The notes below the pieces were generated by a model, which was not told where the DNA came from, did not search any database, and saw only the letters and a program-made list of their open reading frames with translations. Shown piece after piece: positions 7,563-15,993 of a stretch of DNA of 64,000 bases (positions are counted from its first letter, which is position 1; the number at the start of each line of letters is the position of its first letter). Origin of the DNA: Cellulosimicrobium cellulans (GTDB lineage: Bacteria; Actinomycetota; Actinomycetes; Actinomycetales; Cellulomonadaceae); assembly GCF_007679345.1 (NCBI RefSeq), contig NZ_VEGH01000004.1:272661-336660 (forward strand). The letters run 5' to 3'. The position numbers and the translations under genes were made by a program.

Positions 7563-8365
7563 CGACCCGTGCCCGGCTGCGGGGGAGGGCCGCGCTGCCG
7601 GCCGCGGTCCTGCTCGCGGCGGCCGCGGCGTGCATGCCGGGCGGGGACCCGGCGCCGTCGCCGGGCCGGAGCCCGGCGGGGCCGGCGGCGCCCGCGGCCA
7701 CCCCGACCTCCACCTCCTCTGCGGCCCCCGCGGCCGTGCGCGCCCCCGACGCCGCCTGGACCGACCACGGCGCCGTGGCCCCCGACGCCTACGCGCCCGG
7801 CTACGCCGGCACCGTCGGGCCGATCACCCCCGAGCTCGCCGCCCGGATGTCCTCCTCCTGGCGCGCCGGCTGCCCGGTCCCCCTGGCCGACCTGCGCTAC
7901 GTGACGGTGACCTACCGGGACGTCGGCGGGGGTGCGGCCACCGGCGAGCTCGTGGTGCACGCCGACGTGGCCGACAGCGTCGTCGCCGTGTTCGGCGAGC
8001 TGTTCGCGCTGGGCTACCCGATCCGCTCGATGCGGCCGGTGGACGACTTCGGCGGCAGCGACGACGCCTCGATGGCCGCGGACAACACGTCGGCGTTCAA
8101 CTGCCGGCCGATCAGCCGGGGCACGGGGTGGTCCGAGCACGCATACGGCCGGGCCATCGACCTGAACCCGGTCGAGAACCCGTACGTGCGCGGGTCGCTG
8201 GTCCTGCCGCCGGAGGGCGAGCCGTTCGCGGCCCGGCCCGACGCGCCCGGCGTGCTGCACGCGGGCGACGCGGTGGTGCGCGCGTTCGCCGCGCACGGCT
8301 GGCGGTGGGGCGGGGAGTGGGCGTCGCCCGTGGACTACCAGCACTTCTCCACCACCGGCCGGTGA
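7559..8365 (+). CDS. M15-family metallopeptidase lipoprotein (D-alanyl-D-alanine carboxypeptidase-like)
   Basis: 268-residue exported peptidase acting on cell-wall peptides. The N-terminus has a basic segment, a hydrophobic stretch and a candidate lipobox AAAAC, followed by an Ala/Pro/Ser/Thr linker to about residue 60. The catalytic domain shows the M15 zinc signature SEHAYGRAIDLNP (His and Asp ligands), the motif SAFNCRP upstream, and the last zinc ligand in VDYQHFS. RAGCPVPLADLRYV is typical of the actinobacterial subfamily. The gene starts with GTG inside the stop of the exonuclease-like gene (4-base overlap). Pairing a nuclease-fold protein with a wall peptidase lipoprotein is odd and may only reflect co-expression. 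Confidence 0.87.
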   Translation: MTTRARLRGRAALPAAVLLAAAAACMPGGDPAPSPGRSPAGPAAPAATPTSTSSAAPAAVRAPDAAWTDHGAVAPDAYAPGYAGTVGPITPELAARMSSSWRAGCPVPLADLRYVTVTYRDVGGGAATGELVVHADVADSVVAVFGELFALGYPIRSMRPVDDFGGSDDASMAADNTSAFNCRPISRGTGWSEHAYGRAIDLNPVENPYVRGSLVLPPEGEPFAARPDAPGVLHAGDAVVRAFAAHGWRWGGEWASPVDYQHFSTTGR

Positions 8366-8403
8366 CCGCCCGTCCGGCCACCGGGCCGGGCGGAGGTGGG
8401 CCG

Positions 8404-8417
8404 GGGACCTAGGGCCT
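8404..8417. promoter_or_regulatory. Possible DosR/DevR-like box upstream of the universal stress gene
   Basis: GGGACCTAGGGCCT is an imperfect dyad around CCTAGG. Actinobacterial universal stress genes are often controlled by DosR-type response regulators through GGGACC-N-GGCCC boxes. The half-site spacing here is one base shorter than the form I remember, so the call is weak. Confidence 0.25.
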
Positions 8418-8480
8418 GGCGCGGGCGGGGCGGCGAGGCGCATGGTGGAGGTGTCCCCTTCGTGGACGGAGGTGCGGGAG

Positions 8481-9410
8481 ATGGACGACAGGGTGGTCGT
8501 CGGCTACGACACGTCGGCCGAGTCCGTGGCGGCGGTCCGGTGGGCCGCGACCCAGGCCGCCACCCGCGGCTGGGCGCTGGACGTGGTGCACGTCTGGGGC
8601 TTCGCGGGCCAGGAGGGCGGCGGTGCCGGGGAGTCCTGGCTCGGCCGCGAGGTCCAGGCGCAGGTGCGCCAGGTCGCGGAGGAGGGCGCGCGGACCGCCG
8701 CCGAGGTCGCACCGGGCGTCGAGGTCCGCGCGGTGGTCCGGCACGGGCCGCCGGCGCGCGTCCTGGTGGACGAGGCCGCGGACGCGCGGATGGTGGTGGT
8801 CGGCCGCCGCGGCGCGGGCCTGGTCAACGCGCTGGTGGGCTCGGCCGCGACCGGCGTGCTGCACCGGGCGCGGTGCCCGGTCGTCGTGGTGCCCGCGGCG
8901 GCGCGCGCGGGGGCGGGCCGGGACCCGGTGCTGGTCGGGTTCGACGGGTCGCCGGAGTCGTTCCGCGCGCTCGAGGCGGGCTGCGACCAGGCGTCCCACC
9001 TCGGCACCGGCGTGAGCGTCGTGACGGCGTGGACCGCCGCGGTCGACACGGCGGGCCCCGCGTACTGGGCCCTGACCTACCCGCAGCGCTCGCCCGCGGA
9101 GGTGGCGCTGGAGGAGGCCGAGCGCGTGCTGGAGCGCGGCCGGTCCTGGGCGGCCTCGCGGCGGGACGTGGAGGTGACGTTCGACCTGGCCGAGGGGCGG
9201 CCCGCGCAGGCGCTGGTGCGGCGCTCGCGGCACGCGAGCCTGCTGGTGGTCGGCACCCGGGGCCGCGGCGGGCTCGCGAGCCTGGTGCTCGGGTCGACCA
9301 GCCGCCCGGTCGTGCAACGCGCCGAGTGCCCGGTGCTGGTCACCCGCAGCGCCGAGGCCGTGCCGGAGCAGGACCCGCCGCGGCCGGAGCGCGCGACCGC
9401 GCCCGCCTGA
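8481..9410 (+). CDS. Universal stress protein, tandem UspA domains
   Basis: 309-residue protein with two UspA folds (about residues 4-145 and 155-295). Each has an intact ATP-binding signature of the form G-2x-G-9x-G-S: GRRGAGLVNALVGSAATG and GTRGRGGLASLVLGSTS. Tandem ATP-binding Usps in actinobacteria accumulate under oxygen limitation or stationary phase and affect survival. ATG 8481 is preferred because GGAGGT stands 7 bases upstream; ATG 8442 is in frame but has a poorer site. The C-terminal 20 residues are a Pro/Glu/Ala tail. It converges on the LacI gene. Confidence 0.9.
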   Translation: MDDRVVVGYDTSAESVAAVRWAATQAATRGWALDVVHVWGFAGQEGGGAGESWLGREVQAQVRQVAEEGARTAAEVAPGVEVRAVVRHGPPARVLVDEAADARMVVVGRRGAGLVNALVGSAATGVLHRARCPVVVVPAAARAGAGRDPVLVGFDGSPESFRALEAGCDQASHLGTGVSVVTAWTAAVDTAGPAYWALTYPQRSPAEVALEEAERVLERGRSWAASRRDVEVTFDLAEGRPAQALVRRSRHASLLVVGTRGRGGLASLVLGSTSRPVVQRAECPVLVTRSAEAVPEQDPPRPERATAPA

Positions 9411-9437
9411 CGCCGCGACCCGCCGGCGCCGCGGTGC

Positions 9438-10472
9438 TCAGCCCCGCGGCGGCGCGGTGCTCGCGCGCACCACCAGCCGGGTCGGCACCACGATCCGCGA
9501 GTCGGTCAGCGTCTCGTGGTCCCGGATCTGCCGGAGCAGGAGGTCGACGAGGCGGCTGCCGATCAGGTGGAAGTCCTGCTGCACGGTGGTCAGCGGGGGC
9601 CAGAGGAACTCCGTGAGCGGGATGTCGTCGAACCCGACGACCGAGATGTCGTCCGGCACCCGGCGGCCGTGCTCGTAGAGCGCCCGCACGAGCCCGGCGG
9701 CCATCTCGTCGTTGGCGCAGAACACCGCCGTGACGTCGGGGTCGGCGGCGAGGAGGCGGCCCTGCTCGTAGCCGGACCGGGCGCTCCAGTCGCCGCGCAC
9801 CACGGGGGGGACCTCCCGCGCGGAGCCCACGAGGTGCTCGCGCCAGGTGTCGACGCGGATCTCCGCGGGCGCGGAGTCCGCCGGCCCCGCGAGGTGGTGC
9901 ACGGTGCGGTGGCCGAGGTCCAGCAGGTGCTGCACCGCGAGGTGCGTCCCGGTCACCTGGTCCGCGGCGACCGCGGGGTGGTGGCCGACGAACCGGGAGT
10001 CCGAGACGACGACGGGCATCCGCGGCGGCACCGCCAGGCTCGCCGGGGTGGCGGTCTCGGCCCGGATGATGATCAGGCCGTCGATCGACTGGTGCGAGAG
10101 CCGCGCCGCGGCGGCGGTCACGTCGTCCGAGGACGGGCTCTGGACGTCGACGAGGCTCACGGTGTAGCCCTCGGCCCGGGCGGCCTCGACGACGGCCTCG
10201 ACCGTGCGGGACTCGCCGGTGCGCGCGAGCCGGTGGGCGATGACGCCGATGGTGCCGAAGCTGCCGTACCGCAGGGCCCGAGCGGCGTGGTTGGGGGAGT
10301 AGCCCAGCTGCTCCATGGCGGCGAGGACGCGGTCGCGGGTCGCGGGCCGCACGTTGTCGGCACCGGTCGACACCCGGGACACCGTCTGGGACGAGACGCC
10401 GGCCAGCTGGGCGACGTCGGCGATCGACGGGCCGGCGCGGCCGCGGCCCGGGGCCGGGACGGTGTCAGTCAT
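9438..10472 (-). CDS. LacI-family repressor of the GH35/ABC galactoside locus
   Basis: 344-residue regulator. Residues about 16-70 are the LacI helix-turn-helix and hinge (SIADVAQLAGVSSQTVSRV, then NHAARALRYG); about 75-335 form the periplasmic-binding-protein-like effector domain with GVIAHRLARTGESRT, DGLIIIRAE, CANDEMAAGLVRAL and VVGFDDIPLTE. It is divergent from the permease-binding protein-GH35 operon. Three near-identical palindromes lie between the two genes, one of them 18 bases upstream of its own start, so it very probably represses both itself and the operon until the sugar appears. ATG at 10472 sits 6 bases behind a -10 box and has no Shine-Dalgarno, indicating a leaderless mRNA. 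Confidence 0.92.
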   Translation of the reverse strand: MTDTVPAPGRGRAGPSIADVAQLAGVSSQTVSRVSTGADNVRPATRDRVLAAMEQLGYSPNHAARALRYGSFGTIGVIAHRLARTGESRTVEAVVEAARAEGYTVSLVDVQSPSSDDVTAAAARLSHQSIDGLIIIRAETATPASLAVPPRMPVVVSDSRFVGHHPAVAADQVTGTHLAVQHLLDLGHRTVHHLAGPADSAPAEIRVDTWREHLVGSAREVPPVVRGDWSARSGYEQGRLLAADPDVTAVFCANDEMAAGLVRALYEHGRRVPDDISVVGFDDIPLTEFLWPPLTTVQQDFHLIGSRLVDLLLRQIRDHETLTDSRIVVPTRLVVRASTAPPRG

Positions 10473-10478
10473 GCGGCG

Positions 10479-10484
10479 ATGATA
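10479..10484 (-). promoter_or_regulatory. -10 box TATCAT of the leaderless lacI-type gene
   Basis: On the minus strand TATCAT ends 6 bases before ATG 10472. Operator 10490-10505 lies directly upstream of the box, covering the -35 to -10 spacer, where bound repressor would block initiation. Confidence 0.6.
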
Positions 10485-10489
10485 GCGGC

Positions 10490-10505
10490 ATGGTGACGTC
10501 AACAT
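10490..10505. promoter_or_regulatory. LacI-family operator 1 (autoregulatory)
   Basis: ATGGTGACGTCAACAT is a 16-bp dyad with one mismatched pair around the central CG expected for LacI-family sites. It lies in the promoter of the divergent regulator gene. Confidence 0.7.
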
Positions 10506-10602
10506 CGGGGACGTCGCCGCAGGTCCCCCGGCGACGCCGCCGCCCCGGGGCGGCGGCGTCGCCCGAGCGGCCGTGGTCCGGTCGATCCGCGTTGTCGTGC
10601 GG

Positions 10603-10618
10603 ATGGTGACGTCGCCAT
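10603..10618. promoter_or_regulatory. LacI-family operator 2
   Basis: ATGGTGACGTCGCCAT keeps the same TGACGTC core and dyad as operators 1 and 3. It lies 18 bases upstream of the -35 box of the transport operon, a position suited to looping with operator 3. Confidence 0.6.
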
Positions 10619-10635
10619 CCCGAGGGCACCCGGTG

Positions 10636-10665
10636 TTGACACGGTTCCCGGCCGCGTGGCAGCGT
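10636..10665 (+). promoter_or_regulatory. Promoter of the permease-binding protein-GH35 operon
   Basis: TTGACA (10636-10641) is a perfect -35, followed after 18 bases by CAGCGT (10660-10665) as -10. Operators lie on both sides, one upstream and one just after the expected start site near 10672. Confidence 0.6.
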
Positions 10666-10681
10666 GGCGCCCGCCGGTCAG

Positions 10682-10697
10682 ATGTTGACGTCAACAT
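10682..10697. promoter_or_regulatory. LacI-family operator 3 (perfect palindrome)
   Basis: ATGTTGACGTCAACAT is a perfect 16-bp palindrome placed about 10 bases after the predicted transcription start and 37 bases before the GTG of the first permease. It is the strongest of the three sites. Confidence 0.8.
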
Positions 10698-10733
10698 CGC
10701 ACCGGCGCCCCGACCCCGAAGGAGTGGCTCGCA

Positions 10734-11663
10734 GTGACGACCCAGAACGTCCCGGTGCCTGCGACGGCGACGCCCCGCGCCGCCGGCCGCCGGCGCACGC
10801 GACGCGGCCGGTGGGCCGGCTGGGGCTTCGTCGGCCCGTTCATGGCCGTGTTCGCCCTGGTGTTCCTCGCCCCGATCGCGTACTCGATCTACCTCAGCCT
10901 GTTCCGCAAGCAGCTGGTGGGCGGCAACTCGTTCGTCGGGCTGGAGAACTACCAGCGGGCGTTCACCGACCCGCAGTTCTGGTCGGCGGTGGGCCGCGTC
11001 GGCGCGTTCCTGGTGGTCCAGGTGCCGATCATGCTCGGCCTGGCGCTGCTGGTGGCCCTGGCGATCGACAGCGGCCGGCTGTACGGCAAGAGCTTCTTCC
11101 GGATCTCGATCTTCCTGCCCTACGCCGTCCCCGCCGTGGTGGCCGCGCTGATGTGGGGCTTCATGTACGGGACCCGGTTCGGCCTGGTCGGCAACCTCAA
11201 CGACCTGCTCGGCGTGCAGCTGCCGAACCCGCTGTCCCCGGACCTGGTGCTGGCCTCGATCGGCAACATCGTGACCTGGAGCTTCGTCGGCTACAACATG
11301 CTGATCTTCTACTCGGCGCTCCGGGTGGTCCCGGCCTCGCTGTACGAGGCCGCGGAGCTCGACGGCGCCAGCCAGTGGCAGGTCGTCCGGGCCATCAAGA
11401 TCCCGGCGATCCGCGGGGCCCTGGTCATCGCGACGATCTTCTCGATCATCGGCAGCTTCCAGCTGTTCAACGAGCCGAGCATCCTGCAGAGCCTCGCGCC
11501 GAACGCGATCACCACGTCCTTCACCCCGAACCTGTACGCCTACTCGCTGTCCTTCTCGGGCCAGCAGTACAACTACTCGGCGACCGTCGCGATCATCATG
11601 GGCGTCCTCACGATGATCGTCGCCTACGTCGTCCAGCTGCGCGGCATGCGCAAGGAGGCGTGA
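10734..11663 (+). CDS. Sugar ABC transporter permease (MalF/CUT1 type)
   Basis: 309-residue inner-membrane subunit of a carbohydrate importer. After an Arg-rich cytoplasmic N-terminus it has about six membrane segments, the first being VGPFMAVFALVFLAPIAYSIYL. The cytoplasmic coupling loop contains the EAA motif (EAAELDGASQWQVV followed by IKIP), which docks the ATPase. GTG 10734 has an AAGGAG site 10 bases upstream. The second permease follows after 5 bases. No ATPase gene belongs to the locus. Confidence 0.92.
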   Translation: MTTQNVPVPATATPRAAGRRRTRRGRWAGWGFVGPFMAVFALVFLAPIAYSIYLSLFRKQLVGGNSFVGLENYQRAFTDPQFWSAVGRVGAFLVVQVPIMLGLALLVALAIDSGRLYGKSFFRISIFLPYAVPAVVAALMWGFMYGTRFGLVGNLNDLLGVQLPNPLSPDLVLASIGNIVTWSFVGYNMLIFYSALRVVPASLYEAAELDGASQWQVVRAIKIPAIRGALVIATIFSIIGSFQLFNEPSILQSLAPNAITTSFTPNLYAYSLSFSGQQYNYSATVAIIMGVLTMIVAYVVQLRGMRKEA

Positions 11664-11668
11664 GCCCG

Positions 11669-12607
11669 ATGACCACCACCTCCGCCCCGGCCCCCGCGCG
11701 GGCCAGGGCGTCCCGTCCCGCCGGCCCGCGGCTGCGCACGCCCCGCCGCCGGCGCAGTGCCGACAAGCCGCGCCGCAGCGTCCTGCTGACCGTGCTCACC
11801 GCGGTCGTCGGGATCTACGCGCTGATCCCGCTCGCGTGGCTGGTGATCAACGCCAGCAAGACGCAGTCCGACCTGTTCGACTCGTTCGGCCTGTGGTTCA
11901 GCGGCGACTTCGCCCTGTTCTCCAACATCGCGGACACGCTGACCTACGACGACGGGATCTTCCTGCGCTGGCTCGGCAACACGCTGCTGTACGTGGTCGT
12001 CGGTGCCGGCGGCGCCACGGCCCTGGCGGTGCTCGGCGGCTACGGCCTCGCCAAGTTCTCGTTCCCCGGCAAGCGCGCGGTGTTCGCGATCGTGATCGGC
12101 GCGGTGGCCGTGCCCGGCACCGCGCTGGCTGTGCCGACCTTCCTGATGTTCAGCCAGATGGGCCTGACCAACACGCCGTGGTCGGTGATCATCCCGTCGC
12201 TGATCTCGCCGTTCGGGCTGTACCTGATGTGGACGTTCGCGGCCGAGGCCATCCCCACGGAGCTGCTGGAGGCGGCGCGGATGGACGGCGCGGGGGAGCT
12301 GCGGACGTTCGGCCGCATCTGCCTGCCCCTGCTCGGACCCGGCATCGTCACGGTGCTGCTGTTCACGATGGTCGCGACCTGGAACAACTACTTCCTGCCG
12401 CTGATCATGCTCAAGAACCCCGACTGGTACCCGCTGACGCTCGGGCTGAACGCGTGGAACGCGCAGGCCGCCACCGCCGGCGGCCAGGCGATCTTCAACC
12501 TCGTGCTCACCGGCGCGCTGCTCACGATCGTCCCGCTGATCGCCGCGTTCCTGCTGCTGCAGCGGTTCTGGCAGTCCGGCCTGTCCGCCGGCTCCGTCAA
12601 GGAGTGA
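11669..12607 (+). CDS. Sugar ABC transporter permease (MalG/CUT1 type)
   Basis: 312-residue partner permease with about six membrane segments, starting LLTVLTAVVGIYALIPLAWLV. The EAA loop reads LEAARMDGAGELRTFGRICLP. ATG 11669 has GGAGGC 9 bases upstream; GTG 11660 is in frame but too close to that site. With the preceding permease it forms the channel of a CUT1 importer for oligosaccharides, probably galactosides given the linked GH35 gene. The ATPase is probably supplied in trans. Confidence 0.92.
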   Translation: MTTTSAPAPARARASRPAGPRLRTPRRRRSADKPRRSVLLTVLTAVVGIYALIPLAWLVINASKTQSDLFDSFGLWFSGDFALFSNIADTLTYDDGIFLRWLGNTLLYVVVGAGGATALAVLGGYGLAKFSFPGKRAVFAIVIGAVAVPGTALAVPTFLMFSQMGLTNTPWSVIIPSLISPFGLYLMWTFAAEAIPTELLEAARMDGAGELRTFGRICLPLLGPGIVTVLLFTMVATWNNYFLPLIMLKNPDWYPLTLGLNAWNAQAATAGGQAIFNLVLTGALLTIVPLIAAFLLLQRFWQSGLSAGSVKE

Positions 12608-12627
12608 CCGGCGCCCGACCGCGCCGG
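12608..12627 (+). other. Intercistronic hairpin before the binding-protein gene
   Basis: A perfect 7-bp stem CCGGCGC/GCGCCGG with a 6-base loop starts immediately after the permease stop. Such hairpins between membrane-subunit and binding-protein genes commonly adjust mRNA stability or readthrough so the binding protein is made in different amounts. Confidence 0.35.
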
Positions 12628-12684
12628 GGCGCCCGCGCCCGTCCCCGTCCGTCCCGTTCTGACAACGAAGTGAGAGGACCCCGC

Positions 12685-13998
12685 ATGACCACCACCCCCT
12701 CCCGGCTCTGGCGCGGCGCAGCCGTCGCCGGCGCGCTCGCCCTGGCCCTGACCGCCTGCTCCTCCGGTGGCGACTCCGGCTCCGGGTCCGGCTCCGACGC
12801 CGCCGACGGCGGCTCCCTGACCGTCTGGGCCTGGGACAACACGGTCGAGCCCATCGCCGACGCGTACATGGACGAGCACCCCGACGTCACGATCGACGTG
12901 GTGAACGCGGGGACCAACACCGACGAGTACACCGCGCTGCAGAACGCGGTCGCGGCGGGCTCCGGCGTGCCGGACCTCGCGCAGATCGAGTACTACGCGG
13001 TGCCGCAGTTCGCGATCGGCGAGGCGCTGGCCGACCTGACCGAGCTCGGTGCCGACGACCTCGACGGCACCTACAGCCCCGGGCCGTGGAGCGCGGTGCA
13101 CCAGGGCGACGGCATCTACGGCCTCCCGATGGACTCGGGCCCGATGGCGCTGTTCTACAACACCACGGTGTTCGAGAAGTACGGCGTGCAGGTGCCGACC
13201 ACCTGGGACGAGTACCTCGCCGCCGCGCGTGCGCTGCACGCCGCCGACCCGAACGTGTACATCACCAACGACACCGGCGACGCGGGCTTCGCGACGTCGA
13301 TGATCTGGCAGGCCGGCGGGCACCCGTACCAGGTCGACGGCACCGACGTGACGATCGACTTCACGGACGAGGGGTCCACGAAGTTCGCCGAGATGTGGCA
13401 GCAGCTGCTCGACGAGGACCTGGTCGCCCCGACCTCCTCGTGGAGCGACGAGTGGTACCAGGGCCTGGGCAACGGCACGATCGCGTCGCTCGCCATCGGC
13501 GCCTGGATGCCCGGCAACCTCGAGGCCAGCGTCACCCAGTCCGCGGGCCAGTGGCGCGTCGCGCCGCTCCCGCAGTGGGAGGCGGGCCAGACCGCGTCGT
13601 CGGAGAACGGCGGGTCGGCGCTGTCGATCACGGAGGCCAGCCCGAACAAGGAGCTCGCCTACGACTTCCTCACCTACCTGTCGAACGGTGACGGCACGAA
13701 GATCCGCATCGACGCCGGCGGCTTCCCGGCCACGACGGCCGACCTCGAGTCGGACGAGTTCCTGAACAAGGAGTCCGACTACTTCGGCGGCCAGAAGATC
13801 AACGAGGTGCTCTCGCAGTCCGCGGCCGACGTCGTCGAGGGCTGGCAGTACCTGCCGTACCAGGTGTACGCGAACAGCATCTTCAACGACACGGTGGGCC
13901 AGGCCTACGTCGGCTCCACCACCCTGACCGAGGGCCTCGCGGACTGGCAGCAGCAGTCCGTGGACTACGGCAACGAGCAGGGCTTCACCGCGAAGTGA
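12685..13998 (+). CDS. Extracellular sugar-binding lipoprotein of the ABC importer
   Basis: 437-residue solute-binding protein that captures the sugar outside the membrane and delivers it to the two permeases. Signal peptide with lipobox LALTAC (Cys near residue 25), then a Gly/Ser/Asp linker. The mature protein begins SLTVWAWDN, typical of family 1 binding proteins, and contains GIYGLPMDSGPMALFYNTTVFEKYGV near residues 140-165 and a Trp-rich binding cleft. ATG 12685 follows a GAGAGGA site. Gene order is permease-permease-binding protein, the reverse of the common order and of the GH127 locus downstream in this window. Confidence 0.93.
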   Translation: MTTTPSRLWRGAAVAGALALALTACSSGGDSGSGSGSDAADGGSLTVWAWDNTVEPIADAYMDEHPDVTIDVVNAGTNTDEYTALQNAVAAGSGVPDLAQIEYYAVPQFAIGEALADLTELGADDLDGTYSPGPWSAVHQGDGIYGLPMDSGPMALFYNTTVFEKYGVQVPTTWDEYLAAARALHAADPNVYITNDTGDAGFATSMIWQAGGHPYQVDGTDVTIDFTDEGSTKFAEMWQQLLDEDLVAPTSSWSDEWYQGLGNGTIASLAIGAWMPGNLEASVTQSAGQWRVAPLPQWEAGQTASSENGGSALSITEASPNKELAYDFLTYLSNGDGTKIRIDAGGFPATTADLESDEFLNKESDYFGGQKINEVLSQSAADVVEGWQYLPYQVYANSIFNDTVGQAYVGSTTLTEGLADWQQQSVDYGNEQGFTAK

Positions 13999-14005
13999 CG
14001 CCGGT

Positions 14006-14035
14006 GGGCCGGCGGCGGGGACCCGCCGCCGGCCC
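14006..14035 (+). terminator. Strong GC hairpin after the binding-protein gene
   Basis: Arms GGGCCGGCGGCGGG (14006-14019) and CCCGCCGCCGGCCC (14022-14035) pair perfectly with a tight loop, 8 bases after the stop. There is no T-tract. It may reduce rather than stop transcription into GH35, giving more transporter than enzyme. Confidence 0.55.
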
Positions 14036-14098
14036 GCCCCGCCGGGCTGGAGCAGCGCCGGCGCGCACCCCACCGAGACCCGGGAGCACGACCCCGCC

Positions 14099-15865
14099 AT
14101 GCCCACGTTCGAGATCGGCGACACCGACTTCCTGCTCGACGGCCGCCCGCACCAGGTGATCTCCGGCGCCCTGCACTACTTCCGGGTGCACCCCGGGCTG
14201 TGGGCGGACCGCATCCACAAGGCCCGCCTCATGGGCCTCAACACCATCGAGACGTACGTCGCGTGGAACGTGCACGCCCCCGAGCGCGGGCGGTTCGACC
14301 TGGACGGGCCTCGCGACCTGGGCCGGTTCCTCGACCTGGTCGCGGCGGAGGGGATGCACGCGATCGTGCGGCCCGGGCCGTACATCTGCGCCGAGTGGGA
14401 CGGCGGGGGACTGCCGGGCTGGCTGCTCGCCGACCCCGACGTGGGCGTGCGGCGGCACGAGCCGCGGTACCTCGCCGCGATCGAGGAGTACTACGACCAG
14501 CTGCTGCCGCTGGTCGCCGAGCGCCAGGTCACCCGGGGCGGGTCGGTGATCGCCGTGCAGGTGGAGAACGAGTACGGCGCGTACGGCGACGACCACGAGT
14601 ACCTGCGGGCGCTCATCAAGATGAACCGGGAGCGGGGCATCGACGTCCCGCTGCTGAGCTGCGACCAGGCCGACGACGCCATGCAGAGCCGGGGCAGCGT
14701 CCCGGAGCTGCACCGCACCGCGACCTTCGGCGCGCGCGCCACCGAGCGGCTCGCGCTGCTCCGCCGGCACCAGCCGACCGGCCCGCTCATGTGCATGGAG
14801 TTCTGGAACGGCTGGTTCGACTCGTGGGGGCAGCCCCACCACGTCGCGCCCGCCGAGGTGAACGCGCAGGACCTGGACGACCTGCTCGCGGCTGGTGCGT
14901 CGGTCAACCTCTACATGTTCCACGGCGGCACGAACTTCGGCTTCACCAGCGGGGCCAACGACAAGGGCACCTACCTGCCGATCACGACGTCCTACGACTA
15001 CGACGCCCCGCTCGCCGAGGACGGGTCGCCGACCCCCAAGTACTTCGCGATGCGCGACGTCATCGCGCGGCACGCCCGGGTGCCCGACGAGGTCCCGGCA
15101 CCGCGCACGCCCGCGCCGGAGCTCGCCGTCGACCTCGACCGCCGCGTCCCCCTCGCCGAGGCGCTGCCGACGCTCGGCGACCCGCAGGCGTGGGACCACC
15201 TGCCCACCACGGACGAGCTCGGCCACTGGTCCGGGTTCACGCTGTACCGCACGCGGGTCACGGCCGAGGACCGGGTGCTCACGCTCGACGAGGTCCGCGA
15301 CCGCGCGCTGGTGGCGCTCGACGGCGAGCCGGTCGGGGTGCTGAGCCGGACGGAGCACAGCCGGACGATCGCGCTGCCCGCGCGGGACGGGGAGCTCACG
15401 CTCCTCGTCGAGGACCAGGGCCGGGTCAACTACGGCCCGCGGATCGGCGAGGCCAAGGGCCTCGTCGGGCCCGCGCGCACCGCCGCCCGGGAGCTGACGG
15501 ACTGGTCGGTGACGCCGCTGCGGCTGGACGGCGTGGAGCCGGGGCTGGCCGCCCTGCTGGACGCCGCGCCCGCCGCCGAGCCCGCGGCGCCGGTGGCCGG
15601 CCCGACGTTCCTCCGCGGCACCTTCGACACGGTCGCGGGTGTCGACCACTTCCTGCGCACGGACGGCTGGGGCAAGGGTCTGGTGTGGGTCAACGGGTTC
15701 CTGCTGGGCCGGTACTGGAGCGCGGGCCCGACCGCGACCCTGTACGTGCCCGGGCCCCTGCTGCGCGCCGAGGGCAACGAGGTCGTCGTCCTCGAGCTGC
15801 ACGGCGCCGCCGCGGCGCGGGTGGCCTTCGCCGCGGGGCCCGACCTCGGCTCCTCGGAGGTCTGA
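14099..15865 (+). CDS. GH35 beta-galactosidase
   Basis: 588-residue glycoside hydrolase removing terminal beta-D-galactose. The N-terminal barrel carries family 35 signatures: SGALHYFRVHP, YVAWNVHAP, RPGPYICAEWD, the acid/base Glu158 in QVENEYG and the nucleophile Glu234 in CMEFWNGWFD. C-terminal beta-sandwich domains follow from about residue 380, including GWGKGLVWVNGFLLGRYWS near 520. There is no signal peptide, so it acts in the cytoplasm on oligosaccharides brought in by the linked importer. ATG 14099 is chosen for its match to the family N-terminus; the upstream GGGAGC site is weak. It is the last gene of the LacI-controlled locus. Confidence 0.94.
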   Translation: MPTFEIGDTDFLLDGRPHQVISGALHYFRVHPGLWADRIHKARLMGLNTIETYVAWNVHAPERGRFDLDGPRDLGRFLDLVAAEGMHAIVRPGPYICAEWDGGGLPGWLLADPDVGVRRHEPRYLAAIEEYYDQLLPLVAERQVTRGGSVIAVQVENEYGAYGDDHEYLRALIKMNRERGIDVPLLSCDQADDAMQSRGSVPELHRTATFGARATERLALLRRHQPTGPLMCMEFWNGWFDSWGQPHHVAPAEVNAQDLDDLLAAGASVNLYMFHGGTNFGFTSGANDKGTYLPITTSYDYDAPLAEDGSPTPKYFAMRDVIARHARVPDEVPAPRTPAPELAVDLDRRVPLAEALPTLGDPQAWDHLPTTDELGHWSGFTLYRTRVTAEDRVLTLDEVRDRALVALDGEPVGVLSRTEHSRTIALPARDGELTLLVEDQGRVNYGPRIGEAKGLVGPARTAARELTDWSVTPLRLDGVEPGLAALLDAAPAAEPAAPVAGPTFLRGTFDTVAGVDHFLRTDGWGKGLVWVNGFLLGRYWSAGPTATLYVPGPLLRAEGNEVVVLELHGAAAARVAFAAGPDLGSSEV

Positions 15866-15993
15866 GAAGTCACCCGCCCGCCACCGCGGTCCACCCGGTC
15901 GGCCCCTCAGATGACCTGCGAGGACGCCGATGACACGTGCAGGTCCCCGGCATGCTCGCCGGGGCGGCGCGTGCAACAGCGAGGGATCGGGAC

